Part shown: positions 5,038 to 5,865 of the stretch, piece by piece | How the letters are laid out: every line of letters starts with the position of its first letter | Position numbering within the stretch: the stretch's first letter is position 1 | Source: JBEIHX01 sp044375455 | GTDB taxonomy: Bacteria > Pseudomonadota > Alphaproteobacteria > Caulobacterales > Aquidulcibacteraceae | Length of the DNA stretch: 5,865 nucleotides | Reading direction: 5' to 3' | Assembly (NCBI GenBank): GCA_044375455.1 | Contig: JBILMQ010000237.1 | Location: 1 to 5,865, forward strand | Translations under genes and position numbers: made by a program | The notes under the pieces: model-generated | What the model was told of the DNA's origin: nothing | The model's input: the letters and a program-made list of their open reading frames with translations, nothing else | Databases searched by the model: none

Positions 5038-5865
5038 ATGGCAGATCTCTTTGAAGCCGCCGGACTGGACAAGGCCGCCCCGCGTCCATTGGCCGACCGC
5101 CTGCGCCCGACCAGCATCGCAGCCGTCGTCGGGCAAGACCATCTGCTCGGCGCCGACGGGCCGATCGGGCGCATGCTGGCGCAGCGCCGCCTTGCTTCGA
5201 TGATCCTGTGGGGGCCGCCGGGGGTCGGCAAGACAACCATAGCGCGCCTGCTCGCCAAAGAGACAGGCTTGGCTTTTGAGACGGTGTCGGCGGTTTTTTC
5301 CGGGGTCGGCGACTTGCGCAAGGCGTTTGAGGCGGCCAAGGCGCGCCGCCTTGCCGGGCAGGGGACCCTGCTCTTCGTCGATGAAATTCATCGCTTCAAC
5401 CGCGCCCAGCAGGACTCCTTCCTGCCGTATGTCGAGGAGGGCGTTGTCACACTGATCGGGGCAACGACGGAGAACCCGAGCTTCGAACTCAACGCCGCGC
5501 TGCTGTCGCGCGCCCAGGTGATGGTCCTGCGACGGCTCGACGAGCGCGCGCTTGGGAATCTCCTTCAGCGGGCTGAGGAAAATGAGGGAAGACCGCTCGC
5601 CTTGACCGCATCGGCGCGCGCGTCATTGTGTGCTCTTGCGGACGGAGATGGCCGCTATCTCCTGACACTGGCGGAGGAAGTCTTCGCGATTGCACCGCAG
5701 GCGGCGCTCGATTGCGCCGATCTCGCAAGCGCCCTGCACAAGCGCGCGCCCGCGTATGATAAGAATCAAGAGGAGCACTACAATCTCGTGTCGGCGCTGC
5801 ACAAAGCAATCCGCGGCTCTGATCCGGATGCTGCGCTCTATTGGCTCGCACGCATGATCGCGGGC
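5038..5865 (+). CDS. rarA: Replication-associated recombination protein A, RarA (AAA+ ATPase), 3' end cut off
   Basis: RarA (MgsA) is a cytoplasmic clamp-loader-like AAA+ ATPase that acts at stalled replication forks and single-strand/duplex junctions; it is homologous to yeast Mgs1 and human WRNIP1. The visible 276 codons cover about the first 60% of the usual ~440 residues. The start MADLFEAAGLDKAAPRPLAD and then RLRP is the typical family N-terminus, which favours ATG 5038. Walker A is GPPGVGKTT (59-67), Walker B is LLFVDEIHRFNR (111-122), and sensor 1 is GATTENPSF (141-149). The predicted arginine finger is R158 in LLSRAQ, and the family segment HKAIRGSDPDAALYWLARM lies at 255-273. The ribosome-binding site before 5038 is weak. 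The frame stays open upstream to a GTG at 4939, beside a strong AAAGGAG. The gene is 166 bases from the protease gene and may share its transcript. The C-terminal oligomerisation domain lies outside the window. Confidence 0.97.
   Translation, partial: MADLFEAAGLDKAAPRPLADRLRPTSIAAVVGQDHLLGADGPIGRMLAQRRLASMILWGPPGVGKTTIARLLAKETGLAFETVSAVFSGVGDLRKAFEAAKARRLAGQGTLLFVDEIHRFNRAQQDSFLPYVEEGVVTLIGATTENPSFELNAALLSRAQVMVLRRLDERALGNLLQRAEENEGRPLALTASARASLCALADGDGRYLLTLAEEVFAIAPQAALDCADLASALHKRAPAYDKNQEEHYNLVSALHKAIRGSDPDAALYWLARMIAG

Noticed and set aside
4113..5339. Long minus-strand open frame of 408 codons
   Set aside because: It lies antisense to the protease gene and the start of rarA, both of which have complete conserved motifs. 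Its composition is that of a GC-rich shadow frame.

Overview
The window looks like chromosomal DNA from a GC-rich alphaproteobacterium. The evidence is the strong G/C bias at third codon positions, the residue style of the proteins, and a Do/DegQ-type periplasmic protease directly upstream of rarA, a gene order I know from alphaproteobacterial chromosomes. I cannot place it below class from the sequence alone.

Layout. The 5' end of a minus-strand gene for a small conserved protein of unknown function occupies 1-113. A 401-base, relatively AT-rich non-coding stretch (114-514) follows. It holds a degenerate ~17-bp tandem array (132-232) that leads into a perfect TGTGA-N6-TCACA palindrome, the classical CRP-family operator (243-258). 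A Nudix hydrolase (515-1165, +) comes next, then about 1 kb with no convincing gene (1166-2215). That stretch may contain a badly decayed IS110-type transposase relic on the minus strand. yghU (2216-3094, +), a nu-class glutathione-dependent disulfide-bond oxidoreductase, is followed by a 343-base spacer with two adjacent three-copy tandem repeats (14 bp and 13 bp). Then come the exported DegP/DegQ-family serine protease (3438-4871, +), a 166-base spacer with a 12-bp x3 repeat, and rarA (5038 onward, +), cut by the window end.

Functional theme. The recognisable genes are housekeeping and stress-management functions: nucleotide or metabolite clean-up (Nudix), thiol redox (YghU), envelope protein quality control (DegQ-like), and rescue of stalled replication forks (RarA). 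They probably do not form one operon. The spacers are long and carry repeats, although degQ-like and rarA could be co-transcribed.

I see no phage, CRISPR, toxin-antitoxin or defence system. The least expected signals are in the spacers: three of the four gaps carry their own short tandem repeats with different unit lengths, and the first of these runs into a perfect CRP-like operator.
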